A stretch of 64,000 nt of DNA from Symbiodinium natans (Eukaryota > Sar > Dinophyceae > Suessiales > Symbiodiniaceae). The first letter of the stretch is position 1, and each line of letters begins with the position of its first letter. The translations under genes and the position numbers were made by a program. Of this stretch, positions 24,640 through 40,300 are shown piece after piece. The stretch covers positions 1 through 64,000 of the forward strand of contig CAJNDS010002108.1 in NCBI GenBank assembly GCA_905221605.1, in the 5' to 3' direction. The notes under the pieces were generated by a model. That model saw only the letters and a program-made list of their open reading frames with translations. It was not told where the DNA came from and ran no database searches.

Positions 24640-25320
24640 TATAAACCTTCGGGACTTTTCGGTCAATCTGCCCCCCATTGTTCGTGACTTTTCGGTCAAT
24701 TGCCCCCCATTGTTCGTGACTTTTCGGTCAATTGCCCCCCATTGTTCGTGACTTTTCGGTCAATGTGGACCAGTGTTCGTGACTTTTCAGTCAATTTGAC
24801 CCATTGTCGGTGACTTTTCGGTCAATTGCCCCCCATTGTTCGTGACTTTGTTCGTGACTTTTCGGTCAATCTGGACCAGTGTTGGTGACTTTTCGGTCAA
24901 TCGCTCCCCATTGTTCGTGACTTTTCGGTCAGTGTGGACCAGTGTTCGTGACCCCATTGCTGGTGACTTTTCGGTCAATTGCCCCCCATTGTTCGCGACT
25001 TTGTTGGTGACTTTTCGGTCAATCTGGACCAGTGTTGGTGACTTTTCGGTCAATCGCCCCCCATTGTTCGTGACTTTTCGGTCAATGTGGACCAGTGTTC
25101 GTGACCCCATTGCTGGTGACTTTTCGGTCAATTGCCTCCCCATGGTTCGTGACTTTTCGGTCAATCTGGACCAGTGTTGGTGACTTTCGAGTCAATCTGA
25201 CCCCAATGTTCGTGATTTTTCGGTCAATCTGGACCGGTGTTGGTGACTTTTCGGTCAATCTGGACCAGTGTATCTGGACCAGTGTTGGTGACTTTTCGGT
25301 CAACCTGACCCCATTGGGCC
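24640..25320. repeat. Minisatellite of about 30 bp, TGACTTTTCGGTCAAT family
   Basis: More than 20 units with a TGACTTTTCGGTCAAT core and alternating linkers (TGCCCCCCATTGTTCG or CTGGACCAGTGTTGG), in higher-order combinations. Several frames are open on both strands because units are short and variable; none looks like a protein family. Not telomere-related and not seen elsewhere in the window. Confidence 0.92.
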
Positions 25321-25535
25321 CCAGAAGGTTCAATGGAAAACGTGTCCGAATTGGGTAGGAAAAACTCTGTGGGTAGGATGGAAACCTTCTATTTTCTTAA
25401 TGTTATGGGATTCTTTGGGCGGGCGGGTTTTTTTCTAAGCCTGGAACCCCCTAATGATTGTGAATGCCAGAACAGTGACCCTCTCGACCCTAAACCCTAA
25501 ACCCTAAACCCTAAACCCTAAGCCCTACGTGCAAG

Positions 25536-27766
25536 CGCCAGGTGTTCTACCTCGAGGACGGGCGCTTCCTGGTTCGCCAGGGCTCGAGGGTGCCGCGCTG
25601 ACAGAGGGCTTAGGGGTCAGGGTTTGGGGTTTAGGGTTTGGGGTTTAGGGTTTAGGGTTTGGGGTTTGGGGTTTAGGGTTTATGGTCTAGGGTTTGGGGT
25701 TTAGGGTTTGGGGGTTAGGGTTTCGGGTTTTGGGGGGTGGGAGGTGGGGGTTGGTGGATTAGGGTTTCTCCTATGGGTTGAGTTTCTGTTCGGAGCAGAA
25801 GGTTTCGGAGGTGTAATATTTTTGTGGTTGGCTTGGAAACCATGACAACGGAACGGAACCCTTGAGTTCCGCTGTGATCAGAAGCCAACACCAAGCATGA
25901 AATCAGTGTTATGGGTCAGGCTTGGCGTTAGCCCGTACTGTCGGCTCGCACTGCTGCGCCCGAACCACACGCAAGCCCCAAACCCGAAACCCGAAACCCT
26001 AAAGCCCAATCAATCCCTAGCCTAAATAAAGCCTGAGCCCTGAGCCCTGAGCCCTGAGCCCTGAGCCCTGAGCCCTTGAACCCAAGCCCTAAGCCCTAAA
26101 CCCTAAACTCAGCTAGTGCCGAAACTGCACTCCGAGGCAACCCTAGAGCCCCTTCAACAACCTTTTGGACTGCCCTAGGCCCTATAAACCCTAGGGGTTG
26201 AGGGAAGAGGGTCTAGGGTTTAGTGTTTGGGGGCTCAGATTCGATGCCAAACCCCCACTTCCTAAACCCCAAACCCTCTGACCCTAAACCTCAAACCCCA
26301 AACCCCAAACCCTAAACCCTAAACCCCAAACCCTCCTTGGTTTCTGAAGAGGTGACCCTGGCGCGGCGGCACCCGGAGCACTACCTGTCCTCCTCCTGGC
26401 TGGTCTCCTCCAGCGAGCCCCTGGTCTCGACTCTGCGAAGGGCCTTGTAGAGCTTGGGTCCTTAATAGGGATTATACTAGCCCCTCTTATAATCCCTACG
26501 AAGGGCTGTTAGTATAAGGCCTTAATAGGGATGATACTAGCCCCTCTTATAATCCCTACGAAGGGCTGTTAGTATACAGTAAACTCCAGAAAAAAGCTGG
26601 AACATGGTTTAGGGATGATAGGAGCTGGGATTCCCTTTACTTAACCTTTTGGGGGTATAAGGATAAGGATGTTCCCAACTTTATTCCCTTTAGTGTAAGG
26701 GGGGAACATCCCAAACTCGGGTGGTTTAGGGGCCGGCTCTCGACTCCCTGTCAGGTTCGGTGCCGTCCAGCTGCGCGCCTACGACTCGGACGGAGACTTC
26801 CGCGCTTCCCTCGGACGGTTGGGCCTGCCTACCCGAAACCCTGAATACCCTTAAAACCCTTTAAACCCTTTATACCCTTTAAACTCCCTAAACCCGAAAA
26901 ACCCTTCAAACCCTGAAGCCCCTTGAAACCTTTTCAAAACCTTTAAGCTCTTAAAAGCCTTGAAACCCTTTCAGCCCTTTAAACCCTTCGAAGCCCTGTA
27001 AGCCTTGCACCCTGCAGGGCGTAGAGTTCCAAATGTTATTTTCGCTTTACGCACCCAAGGACAGTTTGGCAGGGTGTAGCCAGAATCCTTGGTGCTGCAT
27101 GCATACATACATACATACATACATAATACTTAGAGCAGGGTTGAGAGGGCCCTGAACCCCGAAACTCGCATCGCGCTCCGAGGCTGGCTTTCGTGCAACT
27201 TCCAGCTGACGTACGACCAACTGGAGGCGCAGCCGGCCCCCGCGGCTTCATCAACAAGCCCCCCCCCCGGAAAAAAAGAAATTCTACTCCCTACAGCGGC
27301 CCAAAAGAAACACTTGAAGCCTACACCCTATTTCGCGGCCTCCTGCCCTAAGCGCTTTGCATGGCCCTAGGCTTCTAGGCGTGACAGGGCTGACATCCTA
27401 ACCTTTGTCATCGTTCAATGACATTTTACATTTTCAAGGGTACTTAAACCCAATAAGGAATATAGCATTTAAATTTTAACATGCTATCCCAACCATGAAC
27501 TAGTCACCTTCGAGCCCTGCGTGTGGGGGTCCTTTTGCAATACGGAGCCTCAGATGAAGGGTACCCCGACAGCAGCAGGGAAGGGACCTTGAGCTGGTGC
27601 CCTAAACCCTAAACCCGAAACCGTAAACCCTTTATCATTTCAACCCGAAGTGAAGATATCCTAGAAACCCTAAACCCCACAGCCCTAAAGCACGAGAGAC
27701 AGGCCTGCTCTTTCTGGATGGCAGCCTCCCACTTCGACCACTGGGAGACTGAGGAGGCTGCAGCGC

Positions 27767-27812
<46 letters not shown>

Positions 27813-30054
27813 GGGGGGGGGGGGGGGTAGGTTTAGGGTTTAGGGCTAGGGTTTAGGGTTTAAGGTTTCGGGTTGAAAGCTTAGGGTTTCGGGTTTCGGC
27901 AGGGGGGAGGGGGGCGGGGGCAGGGGCTGGGGGTTTTAGCATTTAGGGGCTCAAGGCCAGATGCCTGAAGTCAGGGCCCATGTACCGCAAGCAGACCATT
28001 AAAATTGGAGGTTGCCTCTCTCTCATCTACTGTTTGCTTAAGAACCCCCCCCACCAAAAAGCTATAATCCCTGTATTGCCCTTTTAAGGAAGATTCGAAG
28101 ATTCATTTTTATGTTTTTTTTCGGGGGGGGTTCTTAAGCATTTCATGGGCCCCGCTGGCCTTCTACTGCAGTGTCGCCCTCAGGGTTTGCTACGGGTTTT
28201 TAAGGATTCAGCCCCCCGTGGGCTGTATTCCATGTATCTGGATCTTCTTGCAGATGCTTGGGGTGATGGTTGTTCCAACATTAGACTTGACTAAGCCTTT
28301 AAAGGCATAAACCCTCAACTTTAGTGCAGTGAACCCGGTTCTGGCAAGAATCCGCCCTGTAGCGGCAGGGATCAGACCTCGGCTGACGCAAAATGGCACA
28401 GGACGGCTCGAACGAGTTCATTCTCAGCGGACAGGGTGCCGGGCCCGAATCTGTTGCAAGTCAGACTTGTGCTTCTTGCAGTTGCTTGATCGGTACAAGC
28501 ATCACGAAGACAGAACGAGATCCGTTTCTTTGGGGAGGGGGGTCTTTAACCGTCCATCAGCCCTCCGCATCTAACATGCGCGCCCAAGACCCTAAACTCT
28601 AAACCCTAAACCCCTAACCCTAAACCCTAAACCCCAAACCCCAAACCCCAAACCCCAAACCCTAAACCCCTAATCCCCTAAACCCCTAAACCCCTAAACC
28701 CCTAAACCCCTAAACCCCTAAACCCCTAAACCCTAAACCCCCAAAGACCCGACAGCCCCAGATCTGCCGAGGCCCTCGCTTTGGGAACCTCTCCGTGGCA
28801 GTCAGCGGGATGGGCATTGGCCCGAGCAGCCGCAGATTCGCGGGTTTTTTGGTGGGTTTAGGGTTTAGGGTTTAGGGTTTAGGGTTTAGGGTTTAGGGTT
28901 CAGGGTTCAGGGTTCAGGGTTTTGGGGGTTAGGGTTTAGGGTTTAGGATTGACTTCGGGTTTAGGGTTTTAGGGTTTCAGGGCTTTAGGGTTTTAGGGCT
29001 TTAGGGTTTTAGGGTTTTAGGGTTTTAGAGTTTTAGGGTTTTAGGGTTTTAGGGTTTTAGGGTTTTAGGGTTTTAGGGTTTTAGGGTTTTAGGGTTTTAG
29101 GGTTTTAGGGTTTTAAGGTTTTAGGGTTTTAGGGTTTTGGGGTATAGGGTTTGGGGGGGAGTTAGGGTCCTCCCCAAGAAATGGCAGAAGCAACTACGAT
29201 CGCTACAACAATGTGATATAAGAGGCTTGAGCCCCAACACAGATCTGCTTGGAACCGGCACGTTTCCATTGGGTTTCCCTTGCAATCCCCAAACATGGTT
29301 GTCATACAAGCTGTCGACAAAAATGCCCATGTTCCCAAACCCTGAAAACTGAAAACTACATAAACCTAACAGAAAAGCACGCCGTGGATGCATGCGTTTT
29401 GTGGACTCATGAAAACTGAGATTTTTGTGGATGACATTAAGGCCGATAAGGGCAGAATCTGTACTGTGTTCTAACTATGTTTTTGAGGCCTTTCAAAGCT
29501 TAGAGACCCTGAGGCGCCGTAAATGATGTATGTAGTAGTCATATCTACATATAATCTAACCCTACGCGACTCCGCGAGATGTCAGGCCTTTCATGGAGCT
29601 CTCGGCCACAGCCCTTCCAGGTAGCGAACTGGGTTCCTGAGGCGGGGGAGACAGGAACCCTGAGTCCTCCAAGCTTGTGCTTTTTTGTTTCAGGGTGGTA
29701 TGCGGTTTTTCGTTTTTTGGGGGTGCTCGTCTAGGCCTTACCGGAGATGCTCTGCAGAACCCTAAACCCTAAACCCTAGACCCTAGACCCTAAACCCTAA
29801 ACCCTAAATCCTAAACCTAAACCCTAGACACCAAACCCCAAACCCCAAACCCCAAACCCCAAACCCCAAACCCCAAACCCCAAACCCCAAACCCCAAACC
29901 CCAAACCCCAAACCCTAAACCCTAAACCCCAAACCCCAAACCCCAAACCCCAAACGCCGCGCAGTCCTGCTCCCTCGATGGCATGCAGCCTGTTGCCGAG
30001 CCTTATGCCGCGGCCAAGCAGGAGGTGCAACCGGTGCAGCGCCGTTTGATGTAA
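25536..30054 (+). CDS. Unidentified multi-exon gene, downstream part with stop codon
   Basis: Coding-quality exons: 25536-25589 (QVFYLEDGRFLVRQGS), 26352-about 26434 (RRHPEHYLSSSWLVSSSEPL), 26755-about 26822 (GAVQLRAYDSDGDFR), about 27190-27255 (CNFQLTYDQLEAQ), 27703-27768 (ACSFWMAASHFDHWETEEAA, with a donor inside a GT microsatellite), 28762-about 28840 (RGPRFGNLSVAVSGMGIG) and 29965-30054 (terminal-type, EPYAAAKQEVQPVQRRLM, then TAA). Composition is soluble and charged. No family recognised. Intermediate exons are probably missing, so the reading is partial. Confidence 0.5.
26455..26716. repeat. Composite element: P1 tandem dimer with P2 inserted
   Basis: Two P1 half-elements in tandem (CTTAATAGGGAT..AGTATA at 26461-26517 and 26521-26577) run into a P2 copy (26577-26690). 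A P1 end (GGGGGGAACATCCCAAA) closes the unit. Confidence 0.8.
27769..27827. repeat. GT microsatellite, T-tract, G-tract
   Basis: The intron after exon 27703-27768 starts GTGTGT and continues into about 17 T then about 15 G. Confidence 0.85.
28393..28602 (+). CDS. Candidate ORF/exon (unidentified)
   Basis: Starts at ATG 28393, about 60 residues of normal composition (AQDGSNEFILSGQGAGPES, then CASCSC and ITKTERDPFLW) before running into CCCTAAA repeats. No family recognised; its frame relation to 27703-27768 and 28762 is unclear. Confidence 0.3.
   Translation: MAQDGSNEFILSGQGAGPESVASQTCASCSCLIGTSITKTERDPFLWGGGSLTVHQPSASNMRAQDPKL
28590..28740. repeat. CCCTAAA/CCCCTAAA array
   Basis: C-rich block immediately left of exon 28762; a G-rich block follows on the exon's right side (28855-29150). 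Confidence 0.88.
28855..29150. repeat. TTTAGGG then TTTTAGGG array
   Basis: Starts with 7-mers and becomes a long run of 8-mers (about 20 TTTTAGGG units from 28960). Confidence 0.9.
29409..29474 (+). CDS. Candidate terminal exon (unidentified)
   Basis: Short open segment MKTEIFVDDIKADKGRICTV... ending at TAA (29472-29474). Composition is protein-like; gene assignment unknown. Confidence 0.25.
   Translation: MKTEIFVDDIKADKGRICTVF
29826..29955. repeat. CCCCAAA array
   Basis: Almost pure CCCCAAA 7-mers, ending just left of exon 29965-30054. The long minus-strand GFGVWGL frame is only this repeat. Confidence 0.9.
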
Positions 30055-30908
30055 AGGGTGTTTAGGGTTTAGGGTTTAGGGCTTAGGGTTTAGGGTTTAG
30101 GGTTTAGGGTTTACCTGGACCTCCCCAAAGAATGTTAACAAGAATAGCCCAGAACCCATAGAATCACCATTCTTTTGCGTGTTTTTTTTTTTTTTTTTTT
30201 TGGGGGGGGGGGGGGTTCGGTAGGCTTTGGGGCTAGGCGGCCAGGTTTTTTGACCCGTAAGGGCTGCCTGCAGCGCCCGTTGTGCTTCTTCGGTTTAGGG
30301 TTTAGGGTTTAGGGTTTAGGGTTTAGGGCGTCGTTTCTTGGTGAACGCATGGAAACTGGGACGAGGGGCAACGGGACTTGATGATTGCATAGGCTTGGGC
30401 GAAACCTTCCCAGGTCCCGCCGAAGCCTAAACCCTAAATCTGAAGCCCTAAACCCTAAACTCTAAACCCTAGACCCTAAACCCTCCTATGTGTCGCACGT
30501 GGGTTTGGGAAGGAACAAGGGAAGTAAGGAAGGAAGCCAGGAAGAGAGAGCGAGAGAGAGAGTCAGAGAGAGAGAAGAAAAGGATGCTGAACATCTTCCT
30601 CCATTAGCTTTATGTTGTCTACGCCCCGAAAACACTGGACCCGCTGAACCTGAATTCCTACAAAGCGAAGCTCGAAAACATTCCCAAAAACAGAAGCCCA
30701 AATCCCAAACCCAATGCCCTTATCCCCAAGGCTTTACCTCTCTACATCTTCATGCCCCGGATGCTTCAGCCCTAAGCCCTTAATCCTGTATGTGTCGGCC
30801 ACCCAAAAATGTTGGGCCACGTCGGGCCAAGGTAGCTGCGGCCCCCTTTCCCAAATCCTACTCATGCTACCCTGAGCTCCCAAACCTAAACTCCCGAAAG
30901 CCCCGCAG

Positions 30909-36191
<5,283 letters not shown>

Positions 36192-36362
36192 GTTTAGGGT
36201 TGCGGGTTTTAGGGTTAGGGGTTGAGGGGTTTAGGGGTTGAGGGTTTTAGGGGTTGACGGGTTTAGGGTTCCGGCTGAAGGCCCGAGCTGTTTTGTGCCG
36301 GTTTGTGGTAGCCGCAGCCCTTTGCAATTTAGGACACGTTCTTCAGAGCTCCCCCCAAAAGT

Positions 36363-36480
36363 TGACATGGGCAGTTCTCTAAGTTGGGGTGCCTTACTGG
36401 CGTCCTCTATACAGTACGCCGTCCCTGAAAAAAGGACCCCAAAAGGGACCCTAATTGAGAGAACGGCCCATATATGCCTT
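36363..36480. repeat. Dispersed element P5, most complete copy
   Basis: Imperfect inverted repeat with ends ATGGGCAGTTCTCTAA and GAGAGAACGGCCCAT and an internal AGGACCCCAAAAGGGACCCT. Related pieces at about 16336-16385, 52680-52735 and 54660-54725. Confidence 0.65.
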
Positions 36481-37284
36481 GAGAGGCTACGTGGCCGGCA
36501 GGCTGAACCCTAAACGCGAAACCCTAAACCTTAAACCCTAAACCCTAAACCCTAAACCCTATACCCTATACCCTATACCCTGAACCCTAAACCCTAAACC
36601 CTAAACCCTAAACCCTAAACGGGTTAGGGGCTCTTCTTGAAAACTGAGCTCCAGCCCTAAGTCCACAGACCAAGAGCATCCCAAAGTTGACCAGCCCAAA
36701 CCCGAATGCCTCTTATTTAGGGTACCCAAAAAAGGTTTAGTGCTTAGGGTGTTTTGGTTTAGGGTTTCGGGTTTCGGGTTTCGGGTTTCGGGTTTCGGGT
36801 TTGGGGTTTAGGGTTTAGGGTTTAGGGCCTATGCAAGTTAGAATAGAAACAGACAGAACCTTCGGGGGCCAACTGGGGCGAAGGAGCGCTGTGACGCGGC
36901 CTACGCCTTGGCCGGGGCCATAAAAGTTGGGGCCAAGTGCCGTGCGGGGTTTGGGGTTTGGGGTTTGGGGTTTGGGGTTTGCGGTTTGGGGTTTGGGGTT
37001 TGGGGTTTAATGTTTAGGGTTTAGGGTTCTACAGGGGATCCTACCCTAACTATGCCTTAGGCTTCGGAGCTTCATATTTTCGGGACCGATGCCCCTACCC
37101 AAAAACAAGCCTAAGCAACCCTGAATTCATGGGGGTTTCTGAAATTAGGGGGTGCCTGATTGGGTCCTTCTTATAAGGGAATCCTACTATTTGTGGGTTT
37201 ATTGTAGGCATCCCTTGTTTTCGCGTGAAGGTTGGGCCGATAACGTATGTAGGTTGTGGGCTCTTGTATATAGATATAAATATA

Positions 37285-37290
37285 AAGAAC

Positions 37291-37326
<36 letters not shown>

Positions 37327-37345
37327 GCACATATACATATGTGAG
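37285..37345. repeat. AT microsatellite
   Basis: TATATA run of about 40 bp with flanking CATATAC. Confidence 0.9.
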
Positions 37346-37372
37346 GAGTCCTGACTCAATTACTGTCACTCA

Positions 37373-40300
37373 ATGGCTGTTTCTTTAGCCGAGGCCCACC
37401 CAACGACCAGCACCACAACAACAACTGAGAGTACCACAGCACCGACACTCTTCCCTTTCCTGGCACCACCACCTCTTTCACCGACGCTGCCACCGTTGTC
37501 GCCCGCGCTGGGCGCGCCGCTCCCCACAATGCCACTTGGCGAGCTCAGTTCGAGGGGTCGTGGTTTCGCTGCACACCTTGAAGCCTCCCTAAAGCCTAAG
37601 GCCTAAAGCCTAAACCCTAAACCCTAAACCTTAAACCCTTAGGCCATACCCTTAAAACCCTCAAAACCCGTTAAACAGCCAAAGCGAACTCAAAAAACTT
37701 CAGGCCGGCTCCTCCTTCGCTCTTCGTATACCCCGAGGTTGGGTGCCGGGCTGTGGATTAGGGGCTAGGGGCTAGAAATCATATAGGGCTTTTCGGCTTA
37801 CAGGTTTATAGGGCGTATGGGGCCTTTAGGTTTGCAGGGCTTATAGGCTTAGACGGTTGACAGGCTGAAAGGAGGTTTTAGAGTGGTATCCCCTGAACCC
37901 TAAACCTTGCGGTGCCCCACATCCCGCACCGCAGCTAGTGTAAGCACCTAGCCCCGCCCCTTCCCTGAGCTGCGATGAGAAGTGTGGCTTCTTACTATGA
38001 GTTGGTACTTATGCATTTTCGGGCCGTAAGGGAGGGAAGACTTCATGAAGGGCTGATGGGGACAAACCTCTATAAACCCCTATAAACCCTATGAACCCAT
38101 GTAAAACCCTCTAAACCCCAAAGCCCCTGAACCCCTATAAACCCTAGAAACCCCAACGCCCCAAACCAGAAATCCCAAATCTCACAACCCTAAACCCTAA
38201 ACCCTAAACCCCAAACCCTAACCCCAAACCCTAACCCCAAAATCCTAAACCCTGAGCCCTGAACCCTAAACCCCTCCAGTGGAATGTCTCCCCTACGTTC
38301 CTCGCAGAAGAAGCGGCGCCTCGACGAGGAGTCAAGTTCCGAAACTTGCCAGGCCAGACACTTGGGTCTAGGTCCCCAGAGCAGGGGCCCTTATTCCCAA
38401 TATATATTTGGGGTTTAGGGGTTTAGGGGTTGAGGGGTTGAGGGGTTTAGGGGTTTAGGGGTTTAGGGCTTAGGGTTGAGGGCTTAGGGTCTACTAAGGG
38501 GTATAAGGAGCGACCCTTCTACCCTTTATTTTGGGGTTTAGGGTTTAAGGGTTTGGGGGTCTGCTGGGGGGTAGAAGGGGGGACCCTACATATGGTTGCG
38601 CCCCGGCGGGCTCCCCCCCCCCCCCTCCCCCGCCTCCCCCCCCTCCCCCCCTCCTGTACAGTGGTTGTGGGTTGGTTTTAGGGTTTAGGGTTTTAGGGTT
38701 TAGGGTTTAGGTTTTTAGGGTTTAGGGTTTTTAGGGTTTAGGGTTTTTAGGGTGTTTAGGGTTTTTAGGGTTTAGGGTTCAGGGGTTTAGGGGTTTCGGG
38801 TTTTAGGGTTTAGGGTGTAGGGTTCGTTTAGGGGAGACCGTAGACCATGGGGAGGGGGGGGGGGGGTGTACCTAGGGGCGGGGGGGGCCAGAACGCACAG
38901 CGCACAACCATATATGCCTCATATAGTCCCTATATACTTAAGTAGTCAAGTAGCCCCTAAGGTCTAGGCACCCAGAGTTTACTTGAAGGTTCCTGGTACT
39001 TTTTAACCAATTAGGGTTTAGGGTTTAGGGTTTAGGGTCTACTTGGAGGTTTATGGTACTTATTGACCAATCATAGCTGTACTTATAACCCACTTATAAG
39101 CCCCTTAAGTGCCCTAATATAGTTATATGAACAGCTATAAGTAGAGTTATAATAAGTTAAGGAGTACCATGAACCTCCAAGTAGGTCCGAGAGCAGGGGG
39201 CTCTTATTCCCTTTATTTGGGGTTTAGGGTTTAGGGTTTAGGGTTTAGGGTTTAGGGCTTAGGGTCTAGGGTCTAGGGTTTAGGGTTTAGGGTTTAGGTG
39301 CTGAGAGGTCAGGGGCCATGGGGGTTTAATCAGGGGTTTATGGTTCAGGGGTTTGAGGACTCAGGGCTTAGGGATTTCAAGTGTGTGACTGGAGCCCCGA
39401 CGCCATGTAGAGGAAACATGGGGCGGGGAACCCCCGCACCTTTCAGGGTAGCCCCCAAAAGGGGCCCTTTGTTACAGGGAACTTACGGAGTTTTCTAGCA
39501 TCCCAGTGTTAGGGTTCAGGGTTCAGGGTTCAGGGTTTAGGGTTTAGGGTTTAGGGTTAATGTTTAGGTTTAGGATCGTCAACTGGGAGGGAGTCCCTGC
39601 GCCCTAAATCCCCCGAAGCCTCAAACATTGCTGCGGCCCCTCGTTTATCACTTAAAGCTCCCTAAAACCCCCTAAGTCCTGCAGCCTAAACCCTTAGCAA
39701 AAGGCAGTCGCTGGAGTTTCCCTTACTCTCCGCGCTGCCGACGACACCTCCGAGCGCACGGAGCCTAGTGGAGAGGCTGCGCTGCGAGACATGAGTCAAC
39801 ATGAAAACGGTTTAGTATTTAGGGCTTAAGGGTTGAGTATCTCAAAGATTTAGCGCTGCAGGGGTTTTACTGCTTGGCAGGGTATTTAGGGTTTTTTAGG
39901 TACTTGGAGGCTCATGAGGGTACCCGGATGAGGGTTTGCCATGCCTCCCACTGACCTACAGTCTCCTGCAGTGGACCCAAGGTGTTAGGGTTTAGGGTTT
40001 AGGGTTTAGTTTAGGGTCTAGGGTTTAGGGTTTAGGGCTTTGGGATATCAGGGGTTAGGGTTTTGGGGCTTGGGGCTTGGGGTTCCGGTTCAAGGGATAG
40101 GGATGGTTTGGGGGTGGTGACGGGTTCGTCCGGACAGATCTGAGTGATTCCGGGTAGTGTTCGACTGCAGAAGCCCTAAGCCCTCGGCCTGTACTTCTAG
40201 TTGCGTCAGAGCCTCCCCGAAAAAATGCTCTTCCTTACAAGGGTAATAACGGGTTTCAGGATTGCCATCTTTCATATCTTGGGGGTTCCTAAGCAACGAG

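Noticed and set aside
24787-25358. Overlapping frames with repeated DRKVTNNGGQLTEKSP or DFSVN motifs
   Set aside because: Both strands of one minisatellite are open; the peptides follow the DNA unit and match no family.
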